NCBI RefSeq assembly: GCF_902859625.1
Contig: NZ_CADIJX010000012.1
Span: forward strand, 1-64,000
Length of the DNA: 64,000 nt
Direction of reading: 5' to 3'
Source of the DNA: Achromobacter pestifer
GTDB lineage: Bacteria > Pseudomonadota > Gammaproteobacteria > Burkholderiales > Burkholderiaceae_B
In this document: in pieces, positions 35,099-44,219 of the stretch
How positions within the stretch are numbered: position 1 is the stretch's first letter
How the letters are laid out: each line of letters begins with the position of its first letter
Program-made: the position numbers and the translations under genes
Notes under the pieces: generated by a model
Databases searched by the model: none
Told to the model about the DNA's origin: nothing
The model's input: the letters and a program-made list of their open reading frames with translations, nothing else

Positions 35099-36082
35099 AT
35101 GCACGACTGGTCCCGACTCATGCTTGCGCCGCTGTTCAAACGGCGCGTGTTCAGATCCACCCAGCAGGACGAGACGCGCATGCGGGTGTCCGAAGCGTTG
35201 AAGGAACACCGCCTGACCTGGAAAGGCGGCCGCGTGGACGCCGAGCTGAACCGGGGCCGCTTTGGCTCGCTGACGGTCTGTACCTTGCGCTACGGCGCCG
35301 AAGTCCACATCGAACCCGACCGTCTTCAGGACTTCATGCTGGTGCAGGTACCGTTGCGCGGCCGGGCCTATATTGAGTGCGGCAATGAGCGCGTCGACGC
35401 CCATCCTGACTGCGCCGCCGTCATCGCCCCCAATCGTCCGCTACGGCTGCACTGGGAAGCGGGGTGCGAGCAGCTGCTACTGAAGATCCCGCGCGGCAAA
35501 CTGGAAGCGCTGGGCCAGCGCGCCTTCGGCGACGCCGCCACCCGTCCGCTGGACTTCAGTCCCGCGCTACGCCTGGACACCCCCATCGGCGCGGCGTGGC
35601 GCAGCATGATGGCCGGCCTGATCCATCTGCTGCCCACCCTGGACGACGGCGCGCTCCGCCCGCCTGCCGCGTGGCTTGCGCACATGGAAGACACCGTCAT
35701 CCTGCACCTGCTCTATAACCAGCCCAACACCTGGCAGGCCCAGGCCGGCCAGACCCCATCGGTCCCCCGCCGCTTGACGCTGGCCGAGACCTACATGCGC
35801 GACAACCTGTCCGCCCCGCTGACCTTGGCCGACATCGCCCGCCACGCCGGCGCCAGCGCCAGCGCCCTGACCCGCCTGTTCCAGGAACATCGCGACACCA
35901 CTCCCATGAACGCGCTACGGGCGCTGCGCTTGGACACGGCACGGATCCAATTGAAAACGGACGCGCACGCCAGCGTCACCGATGTCGCGCTAGGCGTCGG
36001 GTTTGGACATCTGGGACGATTTTCGGAGTACTACCGGGAACGGTTCGGGGAGTTGCCGCGGGAGACGCGGCGGGCGGGGTGA
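35099..36082 (+). CDS. AraC-family transcriptional regulator
   Basis: A 327-residue regulator. The N-terminal cupin-like AraC_binding_2 domain (about 20-190; FMLVQVPLRGRAYIECG) resembles FeaR/XylS-group sensors of aromatic compounds. The C-terminal HTH (about 220-325) has DIARHAGASASALTRLFQEH and VALGVGFGHLGRFSEYYRERF. GGAGG lies upstream of the ATG. It is divergent from the Rieske oxygenase operon and likely activates it. Confidence 0.93.
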   Translation: MHDWSRLMLAPLFKRRVFRSTQQDETRMRVSEALKEHRLTWKGGRVDAELNRGRFGSLTVCTLRYGAEVHIEPDRLQDFMLVQVPLRGRAYIECGNERVDAHPDCAAVIAPNRPLRLHWEAGCEQLLLKIPRGKLEALGQRAFGDAATRPLDFSPALRLDTPIGAAWRSMMAGLIHLLPTLDDGALRPPAAWLAHMEDTVILHLLYNQPNTWQAQAGQTPSVPRRLTLAETYMRDNLSAPLTLADIARHAGASASALTRLFQEHRDTTPMNALRALRLDTARIQLKTDAHASVTDVALGVGFGHLGRFSEYYRERFGELPRETRRAG

Positions 36083-36136
36083 CTTTGCGCTTTTTTTTGG
36101 GGGGGGGTGCGCGGAGGATGGGGTGCTTGTGGGGGG

Positions 36137-36202
36137 ATGATGGGTTGCGCGGCGCGCGCTTGCGCCTTGGTGGCGGGTTGCGCGCGCTACACCCATCCTA
36201 CG
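36137..36202. repeat. Nested palindromic intergenic repeat, right half (copy 6)
   Basis: From GATGATGGGTTGCGCG to CGCGCTACACCCATCCTACG. It lies between convergent araC and rid genes. It is preceded by a T8-G9 homopolymer (36091-36107) and followed by short direct repeats GGATCTCGGGATGCGGATC at about 36235-36303. Confidence 0.75.
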
Positions 36203-36303
36203 TGGGATGCGGATTGCGATGCGGATCGTCGGATGCGGCTCTCGGGATCCGGATCTCGGGATGGGGGGCCGGGACGCGGATCTCGGGATGCGGATCTCGG
36301 GGA

Positions 36304-36711
36304 TCAGGCGGCGGGGACCACGGCGGTGACTTCGATTTCCACCTTGGCCCGGTCTTCGACCAGATCCGCGACTTCCACCGCCGTCATCGCCGGGAAATGC
36401 CGTCCGATGAATTCACGGTAGTGCTTGCCGATGGCGGGATAGGCCGCTACATATTCGTCCTTGTCGGTGACGTACCACGTCATCCGGACGATATGCTCGG
36501 GCTTCGCGCCACCTTCGGCCAGGATCGCGACAATGTTCGCCAGCGTCTGGCGGACCTGGTCCGCCAGATCATCCGATTCAAACTGTTGCTGGCCATTCCA
36601 CCCCACCTGCCCGCCCACGAACACGAGCTTGCTGCCGACCGTCATTTCGGTCAGCACGCCATTCGAATAGCCCCGGGGCGCCATCCAATCCGGCGGTTGC
36701 AGAATCTTCAT
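36304..36711 (-). CDS. Rid family protein without the catalytic arginine
   Basis: A 135-residue YjgF/YER057c/UK114 protein. RidA deaminases have an arginine in the PARSxVEVxxL segment; here it reads FPAMTAVEVADL, so the arginine is M. Rid subfamilies without it are not imine deaminases. It is the last gene of the aromatic-CoA operon. The function is open: perhaps binding or tautomerising a ring-opened amino or oxo intermediate. Confidence 0.9.
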   Translation of the reverse strand: MKILQPPDWMAPRGYSNGVLTEMTVGSKLVFVGGQVGWNGQQQFESDDLADQVRQTLANIVAILAEGGAKPEHIVRMTWYVTDKDEYVAAYPAIGKHYREFIGRHFPAMTAVEVADLVEDRAKVEIEVTAVVPAA

Positions 36712-36761
36712 AACGTCTCATCCTATTTTTAAGAAAACTAACTACAGGGTGGCCCCGCCGC

Positions 36762-37187
36762 TTACGCCGCGGAAGCCAGATAAGCCTGCATGCGTGCCCG
36801 CAGGTCCGCAGGTAGCGGCATGGACTTCATCGTCCGCAAATCCACCGTCACGATCGTCAGCGTCGCCGACAAGCGCAACTGGCCGTCCGGCCCTTCAAAA
36901 CGCACCAGCGCCTTGAACGATGCGCCACCGATACGCTGGACTTCCAGCGTTTGGCGCAGGCGTTCATGCCAGCGGCTGGGCGCGCTGAAATCGCACGTCA
37001 CCGATGCCATCGGCGTACCGATGTGCCGATCCACATGCAGCGCGTGGAACGGCAGCCCCATGCCCTTGTCGAACCATTCCTCGACAAAGTCATTGATCAT
37101 CTCGAAATAGCGCGGGTAGAAGACAATGCCCGCCGGGTCGCAATGACGGAAGCGGACTTCGACCTGGCTAGTGAAAGGAGCGGCCAT
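36762..37187 (-). CDS. Acyl-CoA thioesterase, 4-hydroxybenzoyl-CoA thioesterase family
   Basis: A 141-residue hotdog-fold enzyme with RHCDPAGIVFYPRYFEM; D17 matches the catalytic aspartate of Pseudomonas 4-hydroxybenzoyl-CoA thioesterase. The ATG at 37187 has AGGA upstream. Within an aromatic-CoA operon it probably releases CoA from dead-end or overflow thioesters. Confidence 0.92.
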   Translation of the reverse strand: MAAPFTSQVEVRFRHCDPAGIVFYPRYFEMINDFVEEWFDKGMGLPFHALHVDRHIGTPMASVTCDFSAPSRWHERLRQTLEVQRIGGASFKALVRFEGPDGQLRLSATLTIVTVDLRTMKSMPLPADLRARMQAYLASAA

Positions 37188-37207
37188 GATGATTCCTGAT
37201 TGCCTGT

Positions 37208-38848
37208 TCAAGCCATTTTGCGCAACGCGAACCGTTGCAGCTTGCCCGTTTCAGTCCGGGGCAGCGCTGCCACGAATTCAATCGCGCGCGGATATTTATA
37301 GGGTGCGATGCTGGCCTTAACGAATGCCTGCATTGCTGCCACGAGTGCATCGCTGGGCTCATAGCCCGCCTTGAGCACGACGAAGGCCTTCACCAATTGG
37401 CCGCGCTCGTCGCACGGGGCGCCCACCACGCCGCACTCGGCCACGGCCTCGTGGCGCAGCAGCGCATCCTCGACTTCCGGGCCGGCGATGTTGTAGCCCG
37501 CCGACACGATCATATCGTCATTGCGCGCCTGGTAGAACAGATACCCTTCGTCGTCCTGCATGAAGGTATCGCCCGGCAGGTTCCAGCCGTTCTGCACAAA
37601 GCGGCGCTGGCGTTCGTCGGCCAGATAGCGGCAACCGGTCGGACCCTTCACGGCCAGCCGGCCGACGGTGCCGTTGGGCACCGGGTTCATATCGTCGTCC
37701 ACCACCTGTGCCACGTAGCCGGGCACCACCTGGCCGATGGCCCCGCGCTTCACGGATTCAGGCGGACTCGACACGAAAACGTGGATCATTTCCGTGCCGC
37801 CAATGCCGTCGATCATCTCAATGCCGCTGGCCTGTTTCCACAACTGGCGGGTGGCATCCGGCAACGCTTCTCCGGCCGACACGCTCTTCTTCAGCGAAGA
37901 CAGATCGAACTTGCCCACCAGCGCCGCCATCTGGCGGTAGAACGTGGGCGCCGTGAAGACGATGGTGGCGCGGAAGTCCTGGATCAGTTCCAGCAGGCTT
38001 TCCGGCGTCAGTTTTTCAGCCAGCACCGTACTGGCGCCCACGCGCAACGGGAAGCACAGGAGCCCCCCCAGGCCGAACGTGAAGGCCAGCGGCGGCGTAC
38101 CGCAGAAGATGTCGTCCGGGCCGGGCTTGATCACGTGCTTGGGGAACAGGTCGCACATCGCCAGCACATCGCGATGGAAGTGCATGCAACCCTTGGGCGA
38201 ACCCGTGGTGCCGCTGGTGAAGGCGATCAGGCACACGTCATCGGCGGCCGTGTCGCACGCGGCATAGTCATCCGGCTTGGCCGCGGCCAGCGCGTCCAGC
38301 GCATCCGACGCCGTATCGTTGAAATACACAATCTGCGACAGACCTTCGCAATGGTGCTCGTGATCCGGTTGAGCGCAGAACTGCGCCTCGTCCTTCAGCC
38401 GGGCGTCGCACAGCACCGCCTGGATCTGCGCCTTCTCGATGATCTGCTTGAGTTCCTTGGCGCGCAGCAGCGGCATCGTGGGCACCGTCACCAAGCCTGC
38501 CTTGATCGCGGCCAGCCAGGACGCGGCCATCATCGGGTTGTTCGGCCCACGCAGCAGCAAGCGGTTGCCGGGCACAAGCTTCATGTCTTCGGACAGCACG
38601 CGGGCAATGCGGTTGGTCAGCGCGGCCAATTCCCGATAGGTCATCGTGGCCGGCTTGCCGTCCTGGCGCCAGCGCAGCGCGACGCGCTCGCCGAAGCCCC
38701 GGTCGACCATGGCGTCCACCAGCTCGACGGCGCAATTAAGGCGTTTCGGATAGGCCACGTCGGGGCCGTCCAGCAGGAACTCTGGCCATTGTTCGCCCGG
38801 GGGCAGATTGTCCCGGGCGAAGGTGTCGGTGTGGGCGGATACTTCCAT
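37208..38848 (-). CDS. Aryl-CoA ligase (2-aminobenzoate-CoA ligase-like)
   Basis: A 546-residue AMP-forming ligase of the benzoate-CoA ligase family. It has P-loop FTSGTTGSPKGCMHFHRD, GIGGTEMIH for adenylate binding, and the C-terminal catalytic lysine in RTETGKLQR. It activates an aromatic acid with ATP and CoA, the entry step for the monooxygenase at 41774-44125. The choice of anthranilate over salicylate or benzoate is inference from the rest of the operon. Confidence 0.9.
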   Translation of the reverse strand: MEVSAHTDTFARDNLPPGEQWPEFLLDGPDVAYPKRLNCAVELVDAMVDRGFGERVALRWRQDGKPATMTYRELAALTNRIARVLSEDMKLVPGNRLLLRGPNNPMMAASWLAAIKAGLVTVPTMPLLRAKELKQIIEKAQIQAVLCDARLKDEAQFCAQPDHEHHCEGLSQIVYFNDTASDALDALAAAKPDDYAACDTAADDVCLIAFTSGTTGSPKGCMHFHRDVLAMCDLFPKHVIKPGPDDIFCGTPPLAFTFGLGGLLCFPLRVGASTVLAEKLTPESLLELIQDFRATIVFTAPTFYRQMAALVGKFDLSSLKKSVSAGEALPDATRQLWKQASGIEMIDGIGGTEMIHVFVSSPPESVKRGAIGQVVPGYVAQVVDDDMNPVPNGTVGRLAVKGPTGCRYLADERQRRFVQNGWNLPGDTFMQDDEGYLFYQARNDDMIVSAGYNIAGPEVEDALLRHEAVAECGVVGAPCDERGQLVKAFVVLKAGYEPSDALVAAMQAFVKASIAPYKYPRAIEFVAALPRTETGKLQRFALRKMA

Positions 38849-38913
38849 GGAATTCCCCTTGCTAGCTGTGCGGTGTGGTTGGCTTTGCTGACGGACAGGA
38901 GCTCGATGGCCCT

Positions 38914-40086
38914 TTAGGTCTTCAGCAGTTCACGGGCAATGATCAACTTCTGCACTTCGGTGGCGCCTTCGTAAATACGCAGCGCTCTGATTTCCCTGTA
39001 AAGCTTCTCCACCGGCATCCCCGACACCACACCCGCGCCGCCGAACATCTGCAACGCGCGGTCAATCACGGTCTGCGCCGATTCCGTGGCCGTCATCTTG
39101 GCCATTGCCGCTTCGCGCGTGGTGCGCTGCTTTTTCACGTCGCGCATCCACGCGGCGCGGTACGTCAGCAGCGCCGAGGCGTCGATGGCGGTTGCCATGT
39201 CGCCCAGCGCGGCTTGCGTCAGTTGCAAGTCGGCCAAGGTCTGGCCGAACATGCGGCGCGACTTGGCGCGCGCCAATCCTTCATCCAGCGCCCGGCGGGC
39301 AAAGCCCAGCGCGGCAGCCGCCACTGATGCGCGGAAGATGTCCAGCGTCATCATGGCCAGCTTGAATCCCTGGCCCGCATCGCCCAGGCGATGCGACGCC
39401 GGAATGCGGCAGTTGTCGAACGTGATCGTGGCCAGCGGATGCGGCGCGATCAGTTCGATGCGCTCGCTCACTTCAAAACCCGGGGTGTCGGCATCCACCA
39501 CGAAGGCGCTGATGCCGCGCGCCCCCGGGGCTTCACCCGTGCGGGCGAACACGCAATAGAAATCCGCGATGCCGCCGTTGGAAATCCAGGTCTTGGCGCC
39601 GTTCAGCACATAGTGGTCGCCGTCCAGCGTGGCCTCGCAGGCCAGCGCGGCCACGTCCGAGCCCGCATCGGGTTCGGACAACGCGAACGCGGCGATGGCT
39701 TCTCCGCGGGCCACGCGCGGCAGATAGCGCTGGCGCAGTTCATCCGAGCCCATCAGCGAAATGGCGCCGCTGCCCAGGCCTTGCATCGCGAACGCAAAGT
39801 CCGCCAGGCCTTCATGGCGGGCAAGGGTTTCGCGCAGGATGCAGACCGCGCGCGAATCCACTTCCGGCAAGGCACCGCCCCAGGCGCCGCCCGGGCCGCC
39901 TGCAACCGCATAGCGCAGCCAGCCGGCCTGGCCCATGGCCTTCACCAGTTTCTTGCAGGCCGCATCGGCGTCGTGATGGTCGACGTCACCCAGCGACTGC
40001 TCGCACCAGGCGTCGACGTCATGCGCCAGCTTGCGGTGCGAATCGTCGAAAAAAGGCCAATCCAGCCAGCTTGCGTCGCGCATCAT
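38914..40086 (-). CDS. Acyl-CoA dehydrogenase
   Basis: A 390-residue flavoprotein. FALSEPDAGSD and WISNGG are the FAD/substrate motifs, and the catalytic base is E373 in IYEGATEV. The start is ATG 40086 or 40083 (tandem), overlapping the hydratase stop. It would introduce a double bond in a ring or ring-opened CoA ester during beta-oxidation. Confidence 0.92.
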   Translation of the reverse strand: MMRDASWLDWPFFDDSHRKLAHDVDAWCEQSLGDVDHHDADAACKKLVKAMGQAGWLRYAVAGGPGGAWGGALPEVDSRAVCILRETLARHEGLADFAFAMQGLGSGAISLMGSDELRQRYLPRVARGEAIAAFALSEPDAGSDVAALACEATLDGDHYVLNGAKTWISNGGIADFYCVFARTGEAPGARGISAFVVDADTPGFEVSERIELIAPHPLATITFDNCRIPASHRLGDAGQGFKLAMMTLDIFRASVAAAALGFARRALDEGLARAKSRRMFGQTLADLQLTQAALGDMATAIDASALLTYRAAWMRDVKKQRTTREAAMAKMTATESAQTVIDRALQMFGGAGVVSGMPVEKLYREIRALRIYEGATEVQKLIIARELLKT

Positions 40087-40943
40087 CAGTTCCCCTCGAA
40101 AACCGGCTTCTGTTTGGCCACAAAGGCCTGATACGCGCGGTGGAAGTCGCGCGTCTGCATGCAGATGGCCTGGGCCTCGGCTTCGGCCTCGATGGCCTCG
40201 TCCACGCCCATGTTCCATTCCTGATGCAGCAGTTTCTTGGTGACGCCATGGGCGAAGGTCGGGCCGGCTGCCAGTTGCGCGGCCAACGCCTGGGCGGCGT
40301 CAGCCAGCTTGTCGGATTCATGCAAGCCGTTGAAGAAGCCCCAGTTGGCGCCCTCTTCCGCCGTCATGGCGCGGCCCGTGTACAGCAATTCAGAGGCACG
40401 GCCTTGGCCGATCATGCGCGGCAGCAAGGTGCAAGCGCCCATGTCGGCCCCCGCCAGACCCACCCGCGTGAACAGGAAGGCGGTGCGCGCGGCGGGCGTG
40501 CCCAGCCGCATGTCAGACGCCAATGCGACCATCGCGCCCGCGCCGGCGCAGATGCCGTCCACCGCCGCCACGATCGGTTGCGGGCAGGCGCGCATGGCCT
40601 TGACCAGATCGCCCGTCATGCGGGTGAAGTCCAGCAATTCGGGCATGCTCATCTTGGTCAGCGGACCAATGATTTCGTGCACATCGCCACCCGAGCAGAA
40701 ATTGCCGCCCGCGCCCGTCACGATCACGACCTTGATGTCGGTGGCATACACCAGCGACCGGAACAGGTCGCGCAGTTCGGCGTAGGAATCGAACGTCAGC
40801 GGATTCTTGCGTTCCGGACGATTCAGCGTGACCGTGCCGATCTTGCCGTCGGCCGACACCTGCCACAAGAACGTCTTGGCCTGATAGCCGGCCATCGGAC
40901 GTTTGTGGTGCTTCATGGTGTGCTCTTCGGACTGGGTGCTCAT
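40086..40943 (-). CDS. Enoyl-CoA hydratase/isomerase family protein
   Basis: A 285-residue crotonase-fold enzyme (VTLNRPERKNPLTF, GGNFCSGGDVHEI oxyanion hole, DGICAGAGAMVALASD). The two glutamates of true hydratases (GGCELA and PGxGGTQ positions) are replaced (GAGAMVA, GADMGAC), so the reaction may be other than simple hydration, for example ring hydrolysis or isomerisation. GGAG precedes the ATG at 40943. Confidence 0.88.
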   Translation of the reverse strand: MSTQSEEHTMKHHKRPMAGYQAKTFLWQVSADGKIGTVTLNRPERKNPLTFDSYAELRDLFRSLVYATDIKVVIVTGAGGNFCSGGDVHEIIGPLTKMSMPELLDFTRMTGDLVKAMRACPQPIVAAVDGICAGAGAMVALASDMRLGTPAARTAFLFTRVGLAGADMGACTLLPRMIGQGRASELLYTGRAMTAEEGANWGFFNGLHESDKLADAAQALAAQLAAGPTFAHGVTKKLLHQEWNMGVDEAIEAEAEAQAICMQTRDFHRAYQAFVAKQKPVFEGN

Positions 40944-40985
40944 GGTGTCTCCGTTCGTTATCCTGGGGTTGATGGGACGCCGGTC

Positions 40986-41777
40986 TTAGCCGGTCATCAC
41001 TTCACCGCCGTCCACGGCGATGGCCTGACCGTTGATGGAGGCGGACGCCGGCAGCGCCAGCCAGGCCACCGTCTCGGCCACTTCCTCGGGCTGCACCAGG
41101 CGGCCCTGCGGGTTGCGCTCGGCCAACTTGGCCCGGGCGGCTTCCGGCGTCATGCCGGTCTTGTCCACGATATTCGTCACCGCGCCGCGCACGATGTCGG
41201 TTTCGGTGTAACCGGGGCACACCGCGTTCACGGTGACGCCCTTCTGCGCGGTCTCCAGCGCCAGCGATCGGGTCAGGCCGATCACGCCATGCTTGGCAGC
41301 GCAATAGGCGCTGACATAGCCGTAGCCGATCAGGCCCGCCGTGCTGGCCACGTTGATCACGCGGCCCCATTTCTCTTGCAACATGCCGGGCAGCGCCGCC
41401 TGGATGCAATGGAAGGTTCCGGTCAGGTTGACGGCGATCATCTGCTGCCACAGCGCCGCGTCGGTGCGATCAAAACGCTGGCTCACGGCCTGGCCGGCGT
41501 TGTTCACCAGCACCAGCACGGGGCCGAATTCCACTTCGGCCTGGGCGAACGCCGCGCGCACGGACGCTTCGTCGGCGATATCGGCGCTAACGGCCTGCAC
41601 CTGGCCCAGCTTGGCCAAGCTGTCAGCCGCGGCTTCCAGCGCCGCGCCATCGCGGCCCAGCAGCGTGACGCGCGCGCCACGGGCCAGCAGCGACCGCGCG
41701 CTGGCCAATCCGATACCGCGAGCGCCGCCCGTCACCAACGCATGGCGTCCGGCCAACGGTTGCGGGGTTGTCGTCAT
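40986..41777 (-). CDS. SDR family oxidoreductase, 3-hydroxyacyl-CoA dehydrogenase-like
   Basis: A 263-residue short-chain dehydrogenase. It has TGGARGIGLASA, NNAG, catalytic STAGLIGYGYVSAYCAAKHG (S, Y, K), and a C terminus like 3-hydroxybutyrate or 2-hydroxycyclohexane-carboxyl-CoA dehydrogenases. It overlaps the preceding monooxygenase gene by 4 bp. It probably oxidises the hydroxyacyl-CoA formed in the pathway. Confidence 0.9.
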   Translation of the reverse strand: MTTTPQPLAGRHALVTGGARGIGLASARSLLARGARVTLLGRDGAALEAAADSLAKLGQVQAVSADIADEASVRAAFAQAEVEFGPVLVLVNNAGQAVSQRFDRTDAALWQQMIAVNLTGTFHCIQAALPGMLQEKWGRVINVASTAGLIGYGYVSAYCAAKHGVIGLTRSLALETAQKGVTVNAVCPGYTETDIVRGAVTNIVDKTGMTPEAARAKLAERNPQGRLVQPEEVAETVAWLALPASASINGQAIAVDGGEVMTG

Positions 41778-44125
41778 TTGATATCCAGTTGCGCCATGGC
41801 TGCGGCGCGTTCAAAGTTAGTTTCCAGTTGGCGCTTGCCGGCGAAATACTGGTTGGGCCACGCCACATCACGGTAGCCCACCCGCGCGGCTTCGCGCAGC
41901 GTCCAGGAAGCGTCGGCCAAATGGGGACGCGCCAGGGCGCACAGGTCCGCACGGCCCGACGCGATGATGCCGTTGGCATGGTCGGCTTCAAAGATGGCGC
42001 CCACGGCGATGGTGGGAATGCCCGCTTCGTTGCGCACGCGATCCGCGAACGGTGTCTGGAACATACGGCCGTAGACGGGCTTTTCTTCCTTGCTGACCTG
42101 GCCCGACGAGCAGTCGATCATGTCGGCGCCCGCAGCCTTGAAGTGGCGCGCGATCGCCACGGCGTCGTCGGCGGTGATGCCGCCTTCGACCCAGTCGCTG
42201 GCCGAGATGCGCACCGACATGGGCTTGTCTTCCGGCCAAACGGCACGCACCGCGTGGAAGACCTCCAGCGGGAAGCGCAGGCGGTTTTCCAGGCTGCCGC
42301 CATAGTCGTCTTCGCGCTGATTGGTCAGGGGCGAGATGAAGCTGGACAGCAAGTAGCCATGGGCGCAGTGCAGTTCCAGCCAGTCGAAACCGGCTTCGGC
42401 TGCGCGGCGGGCGGCGGCGACGAAGTTGTCGCGCACCTGGTCCATGTCGGCCCGCGTCATGGCGCGCGGCGTTTGCGACACGCCTTCGATATACGGCAAG
42501 GCAGAGGCCGACAACAGCGGCCAGTTGCCTTCGGCCAGCGGGTGATCGATCTTTTGCCAGCCCAACTGTGTCGACCCCTTGCGGCCGGCGTGACCCAACT
42601 GCACGCCGATGCGGGCATCGCTGTTGCCGTGCACGAAATTCACGATGCGGGCAAAGGCTTGCTGCTGCTCATCGTTCCACAGCCCCGGGCAACCCGGCGT
42701 AATGCGGCCGTCAGGCGACACGCAGGTCATTTCAACCATGACCAGCCCCGCGCCGCCCATGGCGCGCGCGCCCAGGTGCACCAGATGGAAGTCGCCCGGC
42801 ACGCCATCCGTGCACGAGTACATGGCCATCGGCGACACCAGGATGCGATTCTTCAGCCGCACGCCGCGCACCTGATAAGGCGTCAGCATCGGGATGGCGG
42901 GGCGTTGGCCGGGCGCGACGGGCGCACCCGCGTGCTCCGCGATCCAGCGCTCGAAGCCTTCCAGCCAGGCCGGATCGCGCAAGCGCAGGTTCTCGTGCGA
43001 GATGCGTTGCGAACGGGTCAGCAGCGAATAGGCGAACTGCTCGGGTTCCAGTTCAGCGTAGCGTTCAACGTTTTCAAACCACTCGGTGGAGTTGCGGGCG
43101 GCATTCTGGATCTTCAGCACTTCCACGCTGCGCACTTCCTCGTAGTGCTTCAGGCCGGCTTCCACGCTGCCTTCCGCACCGCTCAGGCAGCGCGCCAATT
43201 CAATTGAGTCCTCAAGCGCCAGTTTGGTGCCCGAACCAATGGAGAAGTGGGCGGTGTGGGCGGCGTCGCCCATCAGCACCACGGGCACGCGGCGTTGGCC
43301 ACGAGCGGTTTCCAACGTGTTCCAGTGCACCCAGGTATTGCAGATGACGCGCGGGAAACGGATCCAGATGGCCGAGCCACGCAAGTGCGTGGCATTGCTG
43401 ATCAGCGGATTGCCGTCCAGCCAGGGCGCAAACAGCTTTTCGCAGTAGGCGATGCCTTCTTCCTGGCTCATCTGCTCGATGCCAGCGGCTTGCCAGGTTT
43501 CCTCGGGCGTTTCCACGATGAAGGTGGACATGCCATCTTCGTAGCGGTAGGCGTGGGCCTGGAACCAGCCGTGCTCGGTCTGCACGAAGGCGAAGGTGAA
43601 GGCGTCAAACACTTTCTTGGTGCCCAGCCAGACAAAACGGCAGCGGCGCTGATCGATGTCGGGGTGGAAGGTGTCGGCGTAGCGGGTGCGGACCTGGCTG
43701 TTGATGCCGTCGGAGGCAATGACCAGATCAGCATCGTATTCACGCGCGACGGCCTGATCGTCCTGGACGAAGTTCTCGAAAACCAGCTTGACGCCAACGT
43801 CTTCGCAACGCGCTTGCAGGATGTTCAGCAGCTTCTTGCGGCCAATGCCGATGAAGCCGTGGCCGCTGCTGCGCATGCTGCGGCCCTTGAAATGGATGTC
43901 GATGTCGTCCCAGTGGTTGAACGCATCGCCAATGGTCTGGGCGGAAACCGGATCGGCTTCACGCAAGTTCTGCATGGTGGCGTCGGAGAACACCACGCCC
44001 CAGCCGAAGGTGTCGTAGGGACGGTTGCGTTCGATGACGGTGATCTCGTTCGCGGGATTCTGCAATTTCATCAGCAGACCGAAATACAGGCCGGCGGGGC
44101 CGCCGCCGATGCAGGCTATTTTCAT
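41774..44125 (-). CDS. Bifunctional aryl-CoA monooxygenase / Old Yellow Enzyme reductase (2-aminobenzoyl-CoA or salicylyl-CoA type)
   Basis: A 783-residue fusion. Residues 1-395 are a class A FAD monooxygenase (IGGGPAGLYFGL at the N terminus, GDAAHTAHFSIGSGTKLALED). Residues about 405-775 are an Old Yellow Enzyme domain (RGVRLKNRILVSPMAMYS, HCAHGYLLSSFISPLTNQR, DDYGGSLENR). Two known enzymes have this build: 2-aminobenzoyl-CoA monooxygenase/reductase of Azoarcus, which hydroxylates and then reduces the ring, and salicylyl-CoA 5-hydroxylase. The downstream beta-oxidation genes favour the first. It is the first gene of the operon, with an operator candidate at 44200-44219. Confidence 0.93.
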   Translation of the reverse strand: MKIACIGGGPAGLYFGLLMKLQNPANEITVIERNRPYDTFGWGVVFSDATMQNLREADPVSAQTIGDAFNHWDDIDIHFKGRSMRSSGHGFIGIGRKKLLNILQARCEDVGVKLVFENFVQDDQAVAREYDADLVIASDGINSQVRTRYADTFHPDIDQRRCRFVWLGTKKVFDAFTFAFVQTEHGWFQAHAYRYEDGMSTFIVETPEETWQAAGIEQMSQEEGIAYCEKLFAPWLDGNPLISNATHLRGSAIWIRFPRVICNTWVHWNTLETARGQRRVPVVLMGDAAHTAHFSIGSGTKLALEDSIELARCLSGAEGSVEAGLKHYEEVRSVEVLKIQNAARNSTEWFENVERYAELEPEQFAYSLLTRSQRISHENLRLRDPAWLEGFERWIAEHAGAPVAPGQRPAIPMLTPYQVRGVRLKNRILVSPMAMYSCTDGVPGDFHLVHLGARAMGGAGLVMVEMTCVSPDGRITPGCPGLWNDEQQQAFARIVNFVHGNSDARIGVQLGHAGRKGSTQLGWQKIDHPLAEGNWPLLSASALPYIEGVSQTPRAMTRADMDQVRDNFVAAARRAAEAGFDWLELHCAHGYLLSSFISPLTNQREDDYGGSLENRLRFPLEVFHAVRAVWPEDKPMSVRISASDWVEGGITADDAVAIARHFKAAGADMIDCSSGQVSKEEKPVYGRMFQTPFADRVRNEAGIPTIAVGAIFEADHANGIIASGRADLCALARPHLADASWTLREAARVGYRDVAWPNQYFAGKRQLETNFERAAAMAQLDIK

Positions 44126-44199
44126 TGCCGTATACGCTCCGAATTAGGCGACAGTCGCTCTTGTTTCGGGAGCGGGGCGCCGCAGATATTTAGGTCTGG

Positions 44200-44219
44200 A
44201 TAGTTTAGGCTTGAAATAT
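44200..44219. promoter_or_regulatory. Operator candidate upstream of the aryl-CoA operon
   Basis: ATAGTTTAGGCTTGAAATAT is an imperfect palindrome (ATA-TTTA / TGAA-TAT arms). It matches 17 of 20 bases of the site at 56475-56494 beside the MarR gene. It lies 75-94 bp upstream of the monooxygenase start. A second half-site ATATTTAGG lies at 44186-44194. Confidence 0.65.
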
